The notes under the pieces: generated by a model | Seen by the model: only the letters and a program-made list of their open reading frames with translations | What the model was told of the DNA's origin: nothing | The model's database searches: none | Assembly: GCF_900258475.1 (NCBI RefSeq) | Contig: NZ_LT984887.1 | Coordinates: 1,066,354 to 1,130,353, forward strand | DNA length: 64,000 nucleotides | Direction: 5' to 3' | Source: Anaerococcus sp. Marseille-P3915 | Lineage (GTDB): Bacteria > Bacillota > Clostridia > Tissierellales > Peptoniphilaceae | Shown here: one piece after another, positions 1-8,441 of the stretch | Position numbering within the stretch: position 1 is the first letter of the stretch | Layout: each line of letters starts with the position of its first letter | Program-made: the position numbers and the translations under genes

Positions 1-130
1 AGCCACGATTTCGCTACCCGTTCTTCTCTCCTAGATGTCGCCACCTAAAACTTCGGGGTCGCTATTAGATTCGTTGGTAACTACGCTCTGTAGGGAATTT
101 CACCCCAGCCTTAGGACATGCCCGTCATAC
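1..130 (+). ncRNA. Probable structured RNA, 3' part, family not recognised
   Basis: This block has no plausible coding frame and is clearly richer in G and C (about half) than the surrounding one-third-GC DNA, which in a low-GC genome is typical of structured RNA. Several short complementary segments are visible, including TCCTA near 26-30 against TAGGA near 113-117, and GGG..TTTCACCCC near 97-108. It runs straight into a strong terminator hairpin with a T-run in the plus direction, so a plus-strand RNA whose 5' part is outside the window fits best. A minus-strand reading is possible, but there is little room for a promoter. On the minus strand part of it resembles an FMN-riboswitch arm, but the rest of that motif is absent. 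Confidence 0.4.
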
Positions 131-163
131 AAGAAAAAGCAGGCAAAGGCCTGCTCTTTTTTT
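131..163. terminator. Bidirectional intrinsic terminator
   Basis: A 7-bp stem (AGCAGGC at 138-144 with GCCTGCT at 149-155) has a 4-nt loop. It is followed by CTTTTTTT on the plus side and by TTTTTCTT when read on the minus strand. It closes both the RNA-like block from the left and the symporter gene arriving on the minus strand. Confidence 0.8.
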
Positions 164-1466
164 AAAATGATATTCTAAAAATAATTGCGATCAAACATAA
201 GATAACTGCTAATGGAACATATAGGAATTTACCTATATTGTACCAAGTATTTCCGTATTGTTTTTTAGCACCTAGGTTAATTGCTCCAAGAAGCTGATCT
301 TTTTTCAAGATCCAGAACCAAGTTATAGCACCAATCATCGCCCCTATTGGTATAACGTAGATTGAGATAAAGTCCATAAATGGTCCCCAGCTGCTAATCA
401 TTTCCATATTTACACCTATAGCAAAAACGACAAGGCCTATTAAAAATAAAACTAGATTACGTTTTAATTTTGGATGCCTTTGCATGAGAGATTCTGCTAC
501 TACCTCAAACATATTTTGAAGGGATGATATACCACCAAAGACAACTGCAACATATAAGATAATAGCAAATACTCTACCAAAGCCCATATCTTGTAAGATT
601 GTAGGTAGGACTTGGAATAAGAGTCCTGGTCCACCTGCCTGGTCCATGTTGTAGACAATTATTGCTGGAATCATTACAAAAGAAGCAAGCATGGCTGCTA
701 CAGTATCTAGAAATCCTGTCATTTTTGAAGATGAAATTATGTCTTCATCATCAGATAGATAAGCACCTACAACTAGCATACCAGATCCAGTTACTGATAG
801 GGAGAAAAAGGCTTGGCCCATGGCCATAAGAATTGTTCCCCAATTTAGCATGTCTTTATCAAATCTAAACATGTACTTGTATCCCTCAAAGGCATTAGGA
901 AGAGTTAGGATCCTAATAGCAAGGATTACAAAAAGCACAAAGAAGGTCGGCATCATGATTTTATTAGATTTTTCAATAGTAGATGCACCACCAATACAAG
1001 AAAGTAGGGTAATAGCTATGATAAAAAAGTGGTAAGGAACCACTGAGAAAGGCTTCATAGAAAAACTATCAAAGTAGCTTGTCGTATCTACAGTTAAAAG
1101 TGAACCGGTTAGAGAATCTACCAAGGCTTTTAAAACGTAGGCAACAATTACTGCATAACCAATAGCAATCATTAGAGATCCAATAAGTGGAATGTAACCA
1201 ATAAATTTGCCTAAGATTGTATCTTCCTTGCGACTTTTAAATGCCTTTTGGTAGGCACCAAGAGTACCTGTGTGAGCATACCTACCTACTGCAAACTCAC
1301 TTGCAAGGCCACAGTAAGCAAAAATACTTATAAAAAATATGTAGGCAATTAAAAAAACTATTCCTCCCTTTTGAAACTTGTATGGAAAGCCCCACACATT
1401 TGCCATTCCCACGGCAGAACCAACCGCCGTTAGGATAAAACCTAATTTCGATGAAAATTTGTTCAT
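162..1466 (-). CDS. Sodium:neurotransmitter symporter family (NSS/SNF) transporter, copy 1
   Basis: This 434-residue membrane protein is a sodium-dependent amino acid importer of the LeuT/MhsT fold. The signature of TM1 is clear at the N terminus (GSAVGMANVWGFPYK), with the unwound helix that holds sodium and substrate; the usual GNVWRFPY is altered to ANVWGFPY, marking a distinct subfamily. About 11 hydrophobic segments are visible, as in bacterial NSS proteins. It is paralogous over its whole length to the gene just upstream (1622-2920). It has its own promoter (TTGAAT, 16 bp, TATAAT at 1555-1582), a 17-bp palindrome in the leader and AGGAG before the ATG. Substrate unknown; the trpS link of its paralogue hints at an aromatic amino acid. 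Confidence 0.85.
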   Translation of the reverse strand: MNKFSSKLGFILTAVGSAVGMANVWGFPYKFQKGGIVFLIAYIFFISIFAYCGLASEFAVGRYAHTGTLGAYQKAFKSRKEDTILGKFIGYIPLIGSLMIAIGYAVIVAYVLKALVDSLTGSLLTVDTTSYFDSFSMKPFSVVPYHFFIIAITLLSCIGGASTIEKSNKIMMPTFFVLFVILAIRILTLPNAFEGYKYMFRFDKDMLNWGTILMAMGQAFFSLSVTGSGMLVVGAYLSDDEDIISSSKMTGFLDTVAAMLASFVMIPAIIVYNMDQAGGPGLLFQVLPTILQDMGFGRVFAIILYVAVVFGGISSLQNMFEVVAESLMQRHPKLKRNLVLFLIGLVVFAIGVNMEMISSWGPFMDFISIYVIPIGAMIGAITWFWILKKDQLLGAINLGAKKQYGNTWYNIGKFLYVPLAVILCLIAIIFRISF

Positions 1467-1504
1467 AATAGCTCCTTATATAAAATTATTTATTTAACTT
1501 TATT

Positions 1505-1521
1505 TATACAAACTTTGTATA
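1505..1521. promoter_or_regulatory. 17-bp perfect palindrome, candidate operator
   Basis: TATACAAACTTTGTATA is perfectly symmetric about the central C at 1513. It lies about 35 bp downstream of the predicted transcription start and about 38 bp before the start codon of symporter copy 1, where a bound repressor could block elongation. The half-site is not one I can assign with confidence to a regulator family. Confidence 0.5.
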
Positions 1522-1554
1522 TATACTCCTATACTGGGATAAAGTATATTAAGT

Positions 1555-1582
1555 ATTATATAGCTTAAAAAACAAAATTCAA
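1555..1582 (-). promoter_or_regulatory. Sigma-A-type promoter of symporter copy 1
   Basis: Minus-strand TTGAAT (1577-1582) and TATAAT (1555-1560) are separated by 16 bp. This makes the first symporter a separate unit from the trpS-symporter 2 run, which ends at the terminator just upstream. Confidence 0.55.
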
Positions 1583-1597
1583 ATAAAATTTTTTATA

Positions 1598-1620
1598 TAA
1601 AAAAAGCTAGGCAAGCTAGC
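1598..1620 (-). terminator. Terminator after trpS-symporter 2
   Basis: GCTAG (1606-1610) and CTAGC (1616-1620) form a short hairpin, followed on the minus strand by TTTTTTT. It begins two bases after the stop codon of symporter copy 2. Confidence 0.6.
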
Positions 1621-1621
1621 T

Positions 1622-2920
1622 TTAATGACTTATTATCGACAAGATACAAATAATAATTACAAGAGGTGTATAAATGTACCTGCCAATCTTAATAAATTTT
1701 TCACTTTGTTTTTTCTTTGCTCCCTTATTTATTTCATTTAAAAGAACATTCTTATCCATAACATAGAACCAAATTATAGAACCAGATACTGCTCCTAGTG
1801 GGATTATATAGTAGAGGGTGATGTCCATAAAAGGCTCCCATACTCCAATTGGGTGGAGAAATACTCCTAGCATAAATACAAAGCTACCCACAAGGCCTAG
1901 GGCAAACTTATCTGATATTTTCAATTTCTTAACCAAAGTATCTCCGACAGATTCAAAGATATTTTGTAAAGATGTAAGTCCTGCCATAATTATGGCTAGA
2001 TAAAACAAACAAGCAAAGCCCCTACCTATTGGAATATTTGCAAATATAGTCGGTAGGATATGAAAGATTAGTTCAGGCCCCTTGGCATGGCCCATTTCAA
2101 AAACAACTATGGCTGGAACAATTATAAAGGCTGAAAGTAAAGCTACTAATGTATCAAATATAGCTGTAAGCTTTGAATCTACTATTACATCTTGATTATC
2201 AGCTAGCATCCTTCCCATAAAGATCATACCAAAACCAGTTATAGAAAGGGCAAAAAGCGCATCCCCCATGGCAGAAATCGCCGTACCTATAGAAAGGTTT
2301 TCAAGGTCAATCCTAAATAGCAAGCTATAACCTTCTTCAATTCTTTCAAGCCCACTCATCCTTATCATCACTATAATATATATGACTATCATAGTAGGCA
2401 TGAGGATGGAGTTTATTCTTTGCATTGATTTAAAGCCACCAAGACTCATTACTATCGCTACAATTACTATTACTAGGTGAGTTTCTATTACTGCGAAAGA
2501 CCTGGATGAGAAATTTTCAAACCAGATGCTTGAGCTTGTTGTGGCAAGTGTTCCATTTAAGGTATCTATGAAAGCCTTTGCCACGTAGGAAACTATAATA
2601 GTATAACCAATTGCTATGATAAGAGAAATTACCATAGGTATGTAACCATAAAAACTTGCTATTTTTGAGCTTTTGTAATTGGTCTTTATAGCTTTTTCAT
2701 AAGAACCTACAACTGATCCCTTGCCCATTCTGCCTATGGCAAATTCACTAGATAGGCCTACATAGGCGAAAAGACTTATAAAAAACAAATAAAATATCAA
2801 AAAGAAGAGTCCGCCCTTATGGAATTTATAAGGAAAGCCCCAAACATTGGCCATACCGACTGCAGAACCTGCAGCCGATAAGACGAATATGGTCTTGGAT
2901 TTAGTTTTTGGAAGCTTCAT
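1622..2920 (-). CDS. NSS-family sodium:amino acid symporter, copy 2, coupled to trpS
   Basis: This 432-residue NSS-family transporter is similar end to end to the neighbour at 162-1466 (same GSAVGMANVWGFPYKF TM1 signature, matching spacing of hydrophobic segments). Its ATG lies three bases after the trpS stop codon, and its ribosome binding site (AAGGA) is inside the last trpS codons, so translation is probably coupled to trpS. Family knowledge says sodium-driven import of an amino acid. The genetic coupling suggests tryptophan or another aromatic amino acid, but that is inference. The gene ends at a small hairpin terminator. Confidence 0.87.
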   Translation of the reverse strand: MKLPKTKSKTIFVLSAAGSAVGMANVWGFPYKFHKGGLFFLIFYLFFISLFAYVGLSSEFAIGRMGKGSVVGSYEKAIKTNYKSSKIASFYGYIPMVISLIIAIGYTIIVSYVAKAFIDTLNGTLATTSSSIWFENFSSRSFAVIETHLVIVIVAIVMSLGGFKSMQRINSILMPTMIVIYIIVMIRMSGLERIEEGYSLLFRIDLENLSIGTAISAMGDALFALSITGFGMIFMGRMLADNQDVIVDSKLTAIFDTLVALLSAFIIVPAIVVFEMGHAKGPELIFHILPTIFANIPIGRGFACLFYLAIIMAGLTSLQNIFESVGDTLVKKLKISDKFALGLVGSFVFMLGVFLHPIGVWEPFMDITLYYIIPLGAVSGSIIWFYVMDKNVLLNEINKGAKKKQSEKFIKIGRYIYTPLVIIICILSIISH

Positions 2921-2923
2921 AAC

Positions 2924-4009
2924 TTATCCTTGGTATTTTTTCTCTATTTCTGCTATAAGCTTTCTATCGTTGAAATAATCAATTCCCATGGCCGCTTTAA
3001 CTTGGTTAAGCTTCTCGCTTCCCTTGCTTCTGGCTTCCTCACTGCCCCTCTTAAGTATGTCAAAGACCTCATCTATGTGTTGTTCATAGTAGGCTCTTTT
3101 TTCCCTAATTGGGGCAAGTTCTTCTTCTAGGACCTTGATTAAAAATTTCTTGCACTTAACATCACCTAGGCCTCCCCTTTGGTAGTGGGCCTTTAGCTCG
3201 TCAAGATTTTTGTATTCTGGCAAATATTTTTCAAAATGACTATCATTTGAAAAAACATCTAGGTAGGTAAAGACAATATTTCCCTCAACCTTACCTGGGT
3301 CGTCGATATTGATATGGTCTGGGTCTGTATACATACTCATGACCTTTTTCTTTACATCTGCCTTAGTGTCTGCTAGGTAGATGGCATTGCCTAAGGACTT
3401 GCTCATTTTAGCTGCCCCATCTATGCCTGGCATGCGGCGGGCGATTTTTTGATCAGGGAGGACTGCCTTTGGTTCTATAAAGACCTGGCCATAGATATTA
3501 TTAAAACTTCTTGCTATCTCTCTTGCCTGCTCTAGCATTGGCTCTTGGTCCTCACCAACAGGCACTATATTGGCATCAAATAATAGAATGTCTGCTGCCT
3601 GGCTTACTGGATAGATTAAAAATCCTGCTGGAAGGCTGGTTTCAAAATTTCTTAGCTTTATCTCACTTTTTACAGTTGGATTTCTTTCAAGCCTTGATAG
3701 GGTTACAAGGTTTAGGTAGTAAAAAGTAAGTTCTGTTAGTTGTTCTATCTGTGACTGGACAAAAATCGTCACCTTTTCTGGGTCAAGACCAACACTTAAG
3801 TAATCAAGGGCAACCTCGATAAGGTTTTCACGAATCTTTGCTGGATTGTCAAAATTATCTGTTAGGGCCTGGCTATCTGCAATCATGACATACATCTTGT
3901 CAAAGTTTCCTTCATTTTGCATTTTCACCCTGTTTTTAAGACTACCTACATAATGGCCTAGGTGAAGTCTACCTGTTGGCCTATCGCCTGTTAAAATTAT
4001 ATCTCCCAT
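2924..4009 (-). CDS. trpS: Tryptophanyl-tRNA synthetase
   Basis: This class I aminoacyl-tRNA synthetase charges tRNA-Trp in the cytoplasm. The HIGH-type motif is in PTGRLHLGHYVGSL near the N terminus and the KMSKS loop is intact (AAKMSKSLGN). The length of 361 residues fits the family, with an extra stretch relative to compact TrpS. The frame is open up to 4102, but that extension reads into the MITE. The ATG at 4009 follows AGGGAG at good spacing and starts with the conserved GDIILTGDRPTG. The gene sits downstream of prfB with the MITE filling the gap, and is followed at once by a coupled transporter. No T-box is seen upstream, which is notable beside the two T-boxes elsewhere in the window. 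Confidence 0.95.
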   Translation of the reverse strand: MGDIILTGDRPTGRLHLGHYVGSLKNRVKMQNEGNFDKMYVMIADSQALTDNFDNPAKIRENLIEVALDYLSVGLDPEKVTIFVQSQIEQLTELTFYYLNLVTLSRLERNPTVKSEIKLRNFETSLPAGFLIYPVSQAADILLFDANIVPVGEDQEPMLEQAREIARSFNNIYGQVFIEPKAVLPDQKIARRMPGIDGAAKMSKSLGNAIYLADTKADVKKKVMSMYTDPDHINIDDPGKVEGNIVFTYLDVFSNDSHFEKYLPEYKNLDELKAHYQRGGLGDVKCKKFLIKVLEEELAPIREKRAYYEQHIDEVFDILKRGSEEARSKGSEKLNQVKAAMGIDYFNDRKLIAEIEKKYQG

Positions 4010-4034
4010 TTCTTCTCCCTTCATGTAAAAAAGA

Positions 4035-4187
4035 GGGACCGTCGCAGAATGAATAAATCGTCCCAAATCATTAGAGGAACCTCCACGAAAATTTTGCCTC
4101 AACGAGCCGGCAGGCTAGGCCAAAAATTTTCTATGAGAACCCTCTAATGATGGGACGATAGTTATTCATAGTTTTGCAACAGCCCCT
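4035..4187. mobile_element. Fold-back MITE, copy A
   Basis: This 153-bp non-coding element has terminal repeats ending in GGGGCTGTTGCA-like sequence (degenerate GGGACCGTCGCA on the left, perfect on the right). Subterminal arms TCGTCCCA..TCATTAGAGG and CCTCTAATGATGGGACGA pair, so nearly the whole element folds into one hairpin with a core containing GAGCCGGCAGGCTAGGCC. It is an inverted copy of 8225-8397. It fills almost all of the prfB-trpS gap: one end lies one or two bases from the prfB stop, the other about 25 bp from the trpS start. The ends match those of the IS1182-family element at 14133-15937. Confidence 0.8.
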
Positions 4188-4188
4188 A

Positions 4189-5299
4189 TTAATTTTCATT
4201 TTTTGCTAGATAAGCATCTATAAAGCCCTGGATATCGCCATCCATTACAGCTTCTACATTTCCCATCTCATAATTTGTCCTGTGGTCTTTGACCATGGTG
4301 TAGGGTTGGAAAACATATGATCTTATCTGGCTACCCCAGGCAATTTGTGAATATTTGCCTTGGATATCTTCTATTTTTTCTCTTTTTTCTTCTTCCTTAA
4401 TCTGGATAAGCTTTGATAAAAGAAGCTTCATTGCAGTTTCTTTATTTTGCATTTGGCTTCTTTCAGCCTGACTTGATGCGACTACTCCTGTTGGAATGTG
4501 GGTTATCCTTACGGCTGAGTCAGTCTTATTGACGTGCTGGCCGCCTGCCCCACTTGCCCTATAGGTGTCAATTCTTAGGTCTGATGGATCGATTTCTATT
4601 TCATTATCATCATCAAGCTCTGGAAAGACATCCACTGATGAGAAGGATGTGTGACGTCTTGACTGGCTATCAAATGGTGATATCCTTACTAGCCTGTGAA
4701 CGCCTTTTTCTGCCTTAAGATATCCGTAGGCATAAGGGCCTTGGATATAGAGGGTCGCAGACTTTATTCCGCCTGCTTCCTCATTGTTTATATCCTGGAC
4801 TTCTACCTTGTAGCCTCTTTTTTCGGCATATCTAGTATACATCCTATAAAGCATGTCTGCCCAATCTGTTGCTTCAAGACCACCAGCACCTGCATTTATT
4901 GATAGATAGCAGGAGTTTTTGTCATACTCACCATCTAGTTGGGTCTTTAGCTTCATAGATTTGATATCTTTTTCAAGCTTTTTGAGGTTATTGTCTACTT
5001 CCTCTAAAGTTTGAATCTCATCTTCATCGCTTAATTCAACTAGACCAATCAAATCTTCATTATCTCTTAGGCTTGCTTCTAGCTTTTCATAATCTTCTAG
5101 GTCGCTTTTCTTATCAGATAAGTCTGCCATTATCTTTGATGCCCTATCTGAATCATTCCAAAAATCTTCTTTGATTGATTCTTTTTCTAGGTCTGCAATT
5201 TCTTTTTTAAGACCAGCTGGGTCAAAGACTATCTCCGATTAAGTTTAAGATTTCGCTTAAGTTTTTGATTTCTTCTTTTAGTTCAAATATTTCTCTCAT
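4189..5299 (-). CDS. prfB: Peptide chain release factor 2, with programmed +1 frameshift
   Basis: RF2 ends translation at UGA and UAA. The ATG at 5299 opens a 25-codon frame ending at CTT TGA C (5221-5227). A +1 shift at CTT continues through GACCCAGCTGG into the long frame, giving about 369 residues, the normal RF2 length. The shift codon is number 25, as in Escherichia coli. The SPF stop-codon recognition tripeptide (RISPFDSQS) and the catalytic GGQ (GAGGQHVNKT) are present. The start codon lies one base after the secA stop, the common secA-prfB arrangement. Reading only from the internal ATG at 5130 would lose the N-terminal domain. The 3' end abuts MITE copy A. Confidence 0.95.
5221..5236 (-). 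promoter_or_regulatory. prfB: prfB programmed frameshift site
   Basis: Minus-strand CTT TGA C (5227 down to 5221) is preceded five bases earlier by an SD-like GGAG (5236-5233), the known RF2 autoregulation signal. When RF2 is scarce, the ribosome stalls at UGA and slips +1 from CUU to UUU. The in-frame UGA would otherwise look like a broken gene. Confidence 0.93.
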
Positions 5300-5300
5300 C

Positions 5301-8027
5301 TTATCTCTTTACATTTGATTTTGAAGCTTCACGTTCTAATCTACGACGTTCTGCCCTGTTAAGATTTGCCTCATCATCTGAATTATCTAATTCTTCTAGA
5401 CTTTCATCTTCTGGAACTAGGACTTGTTTTCTTTGGATGTTTTGTCTCATTTCAACATTCATCATAAACTTAACTGTGTCTTCTTGGATAGATCTAGTCA
5501 TCTCTTCATACATGTCGAAACCTTCGTTTGTGTAGGCTCTTACTGGATCTTCTTGACCCATAGCTCTTACTCCGATTTCTTTTCTCATTTGATCCATAGC
5601 ATCTATGTGATCCATCCATTTTTGATCTATTACCCTTAGAAGGATTACTCTTTCTACTTCTCTCATAGCTTCAGGGCCAAATGTTGCCTCTTTGTCAGCA
5701 TATTTTGCAAGAGTTGCTTGGGTTATATATTCAATCAGATTTTCTTGAGTGTATGAATTAATATTTTCAAAGTGTAGTTGGGTTACTGGTACTCCTAGTC
5801 CGTTTAGGTAGTTTAGAAGGGCAGTCATTTCCCAATTTTCTGGTTTTACTTGTGGGTTGGTAAAGCTAAATACCGCTTCTCTTATGATATTTTTGATCAT
5901 ATCGATAATAGTTTCTTTCATGTCTTCGCCCATAAGAACTTCACGTCTTTCGTTGTAGATTATAGTTCTTTGTTTGTTCATGACATCATCGTATTGTAAG
6001 ACTCTCTTTCTTGTTGCGAAGTTGTTTGCTTCTACTCTTGTTTGAGCCTTTTCGATTGATCTAGAAACTAATTTTGAAACTATTGGTTCATTTTCATCAA
6101 ATTTGTATGAATCAACAAATTTAGCTACTGCTTCACCACCATTTAGTCTGATTAGGTCATCCTCTAGTGATATGAAGAATCTTGACTTACCAGGGTCACC
6201 TTGTCTACCTGAACGTCCTCTTAACTGGTTATCTATACGTCTTGATTCATGCCTTTCTGAACCAATTATATATAGGCCACCAACATCTATTACTTCTTTT
6301 TCCTCAGCTTTTATTTCAGGTCTAAAGATATCTTTGTAGTGTCTATATTTCTTTCTGATATCAAGAATTTCTTGGTCATCTGTAGCTGAGAATGAATCAA
6401 CTTCTTCTAGTAATTCTTCAGAAGTTCCTTCTCTTCTTAGCCTTTGTTTGGCCATGAAGTCTACGTTACCACCAAGGGTTATATCTGTACCACGACCAGC
6501 CATGTTGGTTGCAATTGTAACTGCACCTAGACGACCTGCTTGAGCAACAATTTCTGCTTCTCTTTCGTGGTTTTTAGCATTTAGTACTGTGTGCTTGATG
6601 CCAGCTTTCTTTAGGGCATCTGATAATCTCTCACTTGCTTCAATTGAGATTGTACCAACAAGGATTGGTTGACCTGTTGCGTGAACCTTGTTTATTTCGT
6701 TGATAATGGCATTAAATTTACCACGTTCATTTATATAAACATAGTCTACATCATCAACCCTTTGTACTGGTCTATTTGTAGGAATTTCTACTACGTCAAG
6801 CTTGTAAATTTCATCAAACTCGTCTTCTTCTGTCTTTGCAGTACCAGTCATACCTGAAAGTTTATCATACATTCTAAAGTAGTTTTGGAAGGTAATTGTA
6901 GCTAGGGTCTTGCTTTCTGCCTTAACTTCTACACCTTCTTTTGCTTCTATAGCTTGGTGAAGACCATCTGAGAATCTTCTACCTTGCATGATACGTCCTG
7001 TAAATTCATCTACGATTTCTACTTCGCCATGGTTTACAACATAGTCAATATCTCTTGTCATTGTTGTGTTTGCCTTAAGGGCGTTGTTGATATAGTGAGA
7101 TAGCTCTAGGTTTTCAGAGTCTGATAAGTTTTCGATACCAAAGAATTGTTCAGCCTTCTTTGTACCTTTTTCTGTAAGGTTTGAAGTTTTTCTCTTCTCA
7201 TCTACTAAGAAGTCTACATCTTCTACCTTAAACTCCCTATCAAATGGGTCTATATCAGCATCCTCATTAGGATCGATTATCCTACCTTCAAGGGTTTGAA
7301 TAAATTCATTTGCCTTTTGATAGGTATCTGTTGATTCATCGCCTTGGCCTGAGATAATAAGTGGTGTTCTAGCCTCATCTATAAGGATTGAGTCAACCTC
7401 ATCGACTATAGCGTAGTTTAAGCCACGTTGTACCATGTCATCTTTGTAGATAACCATGTTATCTCTTAGGTAGTCAAAACCAAATTGGTTGTTTGTACCA
7501 TAGGTAATATCAGCGTTGTAGTTTTCTTTTCTTTCGCTATTTGTAAGTCCGTAAATAATACAACCAACACTTAGACCAAGCCATGTATGAACTTTACCCA
7601 TCCACTCTTGGTCACGCTTAGCTAGGTAGTCGTTTACTGTTACTACGTGGACACCCTTTCCTGAAAGAGCGTTAAGATAAGATGGAAGTGTTGCTACAAG
7701 AGTCTTACCTTCACCTGTTTTCATCTCTGCTATCTGTCCATTATGTAGTACAATACCACCTAAAAGCTGTACAGGATAATGTTTCATACCTAATACCCTG
7801 TCACTTGCTTCTCTAACTACAGCAAATGCTTCTACTAAAATATCATCTAATGTTTCGCCGTTTTTTAATCTTTCTTTAAATTCTACTGTTTTATGTTTTA
7901 ACTGATCATCAGTTAACTTTTGCATATCTTCATCTAGTGCTAGAATCTTATCGACAATCTTTTTATTTTGTTCGATTTCTTTTTGACTAAATGACTTAAA
8001 TAAATTAAATAATGCCAAATTTTTCAC
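5301..8027 (-). CDS. secA: Preprotein translocase motor ATPase SecA
   Basis: This cytoplasmic/membrane-peripheral ATPase drives proteins through SecYEG. Walker A (MKTGEGKT, about residues 102-109), the DEVDSILIDEARTPL box, GTDITLGGNVDF and the GRSGRQGDPGKSRFF motif VI are all present. At 908 residues it is longer than the roughly 840 typical of Bacillus, partly from an acidic insert after the ISG motif. The C terminus is charged (NRAERRRLERE) and lacks the cysteine-rich zinc motif found in many SecA tails, so SecB-type docking there is unlikely. It starts at ATG 8027 with a GGAAGG-like ribosome site. It precedes prfB by one base, so the two are co-transcribed. Confidence 0.97.
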   Translation of the reverse strand: MKNLALFNLFKSFSQKEIEQNKKIVDKILALDEDMQKLTDDQLKHKTVEFKERLKNGETLDDILVEAFAVVREASDRVLGMKHYPVQLLGGIVLHNGQIAEMKTGEGKTLVATLPSYLNALSGKGVHVVTVNDYLAKRDQEWMGKVHTWLGLSVGCIIYGLTNSERKENYNADITYGTNNQFGFDYLRDNMVIYKDDMVQRGLNYAIVDEVDSILIDEARTPLIISGQGDESTDTYQKANEFIQTLEGRIIDPNEDADIDPFDREFKVEDVDFLVDEKRKTSNLTEKGTKKAEQFFGIENLSDSENLELSHYINNALKANTTMTRDIDYVVNHGEVEIVDEFTGRIMQGRRFSDGLHQAIEAKEGVEVKAESKTLATITFQNYFRMYDKLSGMTGTAKTEEDEFDEIYKLDVVEIPTNRPVQRVDDVDYVYINERGKFNAIINEINKVHATGQPILVGTISIEASERLSDALKKAGIKHTVLNAKNHEREAEIVAQAGRLGAVTIATNMAGRGTDITLGGNVDFMAKQRLRREGTSEELLEEVDSFSATDDQEILDIRKKYRHYKDIFRPEIKAEEKEVIDVGGLYIIGSERHESRRIDNQLRGRSGRQGDPGKSRFFISLEDDLIRLNGGEAVAKFVDSYKFDENEPIVSKLVSRSIEKAQTRVEANNFATRKRVLQYDDVMNKQRTIIYNERREVLMGEDMKETIIDMIKNIIREAVFSFTNPQVKPENWEMTALLNYLNGLGVPVTQLHFENINSYTQENLIEYITQATLAKYADKEATFGPEAMREVERVILLRVIDQKWMDHIDAMDQMRKEIGVRAMGQEDPVRAYTNEGFDMYEEMTRSIQEDTVKFMMNVEMRQNIQRKQVLVPEDESLEELDNSDDEANLNRAERRRLEREASKSNVKR

Positions 8028-8441
8028 CTTCCAATTCTTTACTTATCCTACCCTTATTATACAAAATTTCAATCATTGCTAAGCTTTAAGTCTGTAAATA
8101 TATCCCATCTTTATTTGATGAAAATACCTTGTAAATTTTCCGTAAAATAAATAATAATTATTATAGTCCACCATTTATTATATAGGCTTAATTTACATTA
8201 TTCAATAGGAGTTTATAATAATATGGGGCTGTTGCAAAACTATGAATAACTATCGTCCCATCGCTAGAGGAAAGCCCGTCGGCTCTTTGAGACTCTTGTG
8301 AGAAATTTTTGGCCTAGCCTGCCGGCTCGTGGAGGCAAAATTTTTCACAAGGTTCCTCTGGCGATTTGGGACGATTTATTCATTCTGCAACAGCCCCATT
8401 TTTTATATATGTTATAAATAAATCTCAAAGATTTATAAAAA
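8028..8441. other. Intergenic region between hpf and secA
   Basis: This 414-bp gap holds a possible secA -10 element on the minus strand (TATAAT at 8056-8061; no convincing -35), an AT-rich stretch, MITE copy B (8225-8397), and a weak hairpin just behind hpf (AAATCT/AGATTT at 8420-8434). Nothing else is recognisable. Confidence 0.5.
8225..8397. mobile_element. Fold-back MITE, copy B
   Basis: This 173-bp element starts GGGGCTGTTGCAAAAC and ends GTTTATTC-like sequence then TGCAACAGCCCC, inverted with respect to copy A. It shares with copy A the ends, the TCGTCCCA/TGGGACGA stem and the core GGCCTAGCCTGCCGGCTCGT, but carries a longer central arm (AAATTTTT..CTTGTG against CACAAG). It has better preserved terminal repeats than copy A. 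No clear target duplication is seen. It lies downstream of hpf and upstream of secA. Confidence 0.8.

Noticed and set aside
1-125. FMN riboswitch on the minus strand
   Set aside because: One GGTGAAATTCCC arm matches, but the conserved AGCCCGCGA and GGTGAGATTCCGGAGCC parts are missing.
4010-4102. N-terminal extension of TrpS
   Set aside because: It reads into the MITE; a good ribosome site and the conserved start are at 4009.
5130-5300. prfB reported as a broken gene
   Set aside because: The in-frame TGA is the programmed CTT TGA C frameshift site at codon 25.
8200-8250. Tiny plus-strand frame with AGGAG starting at the MITE edge
   Set aside because: Only eight codons, created by the MITE insertion, with no conservation expected.
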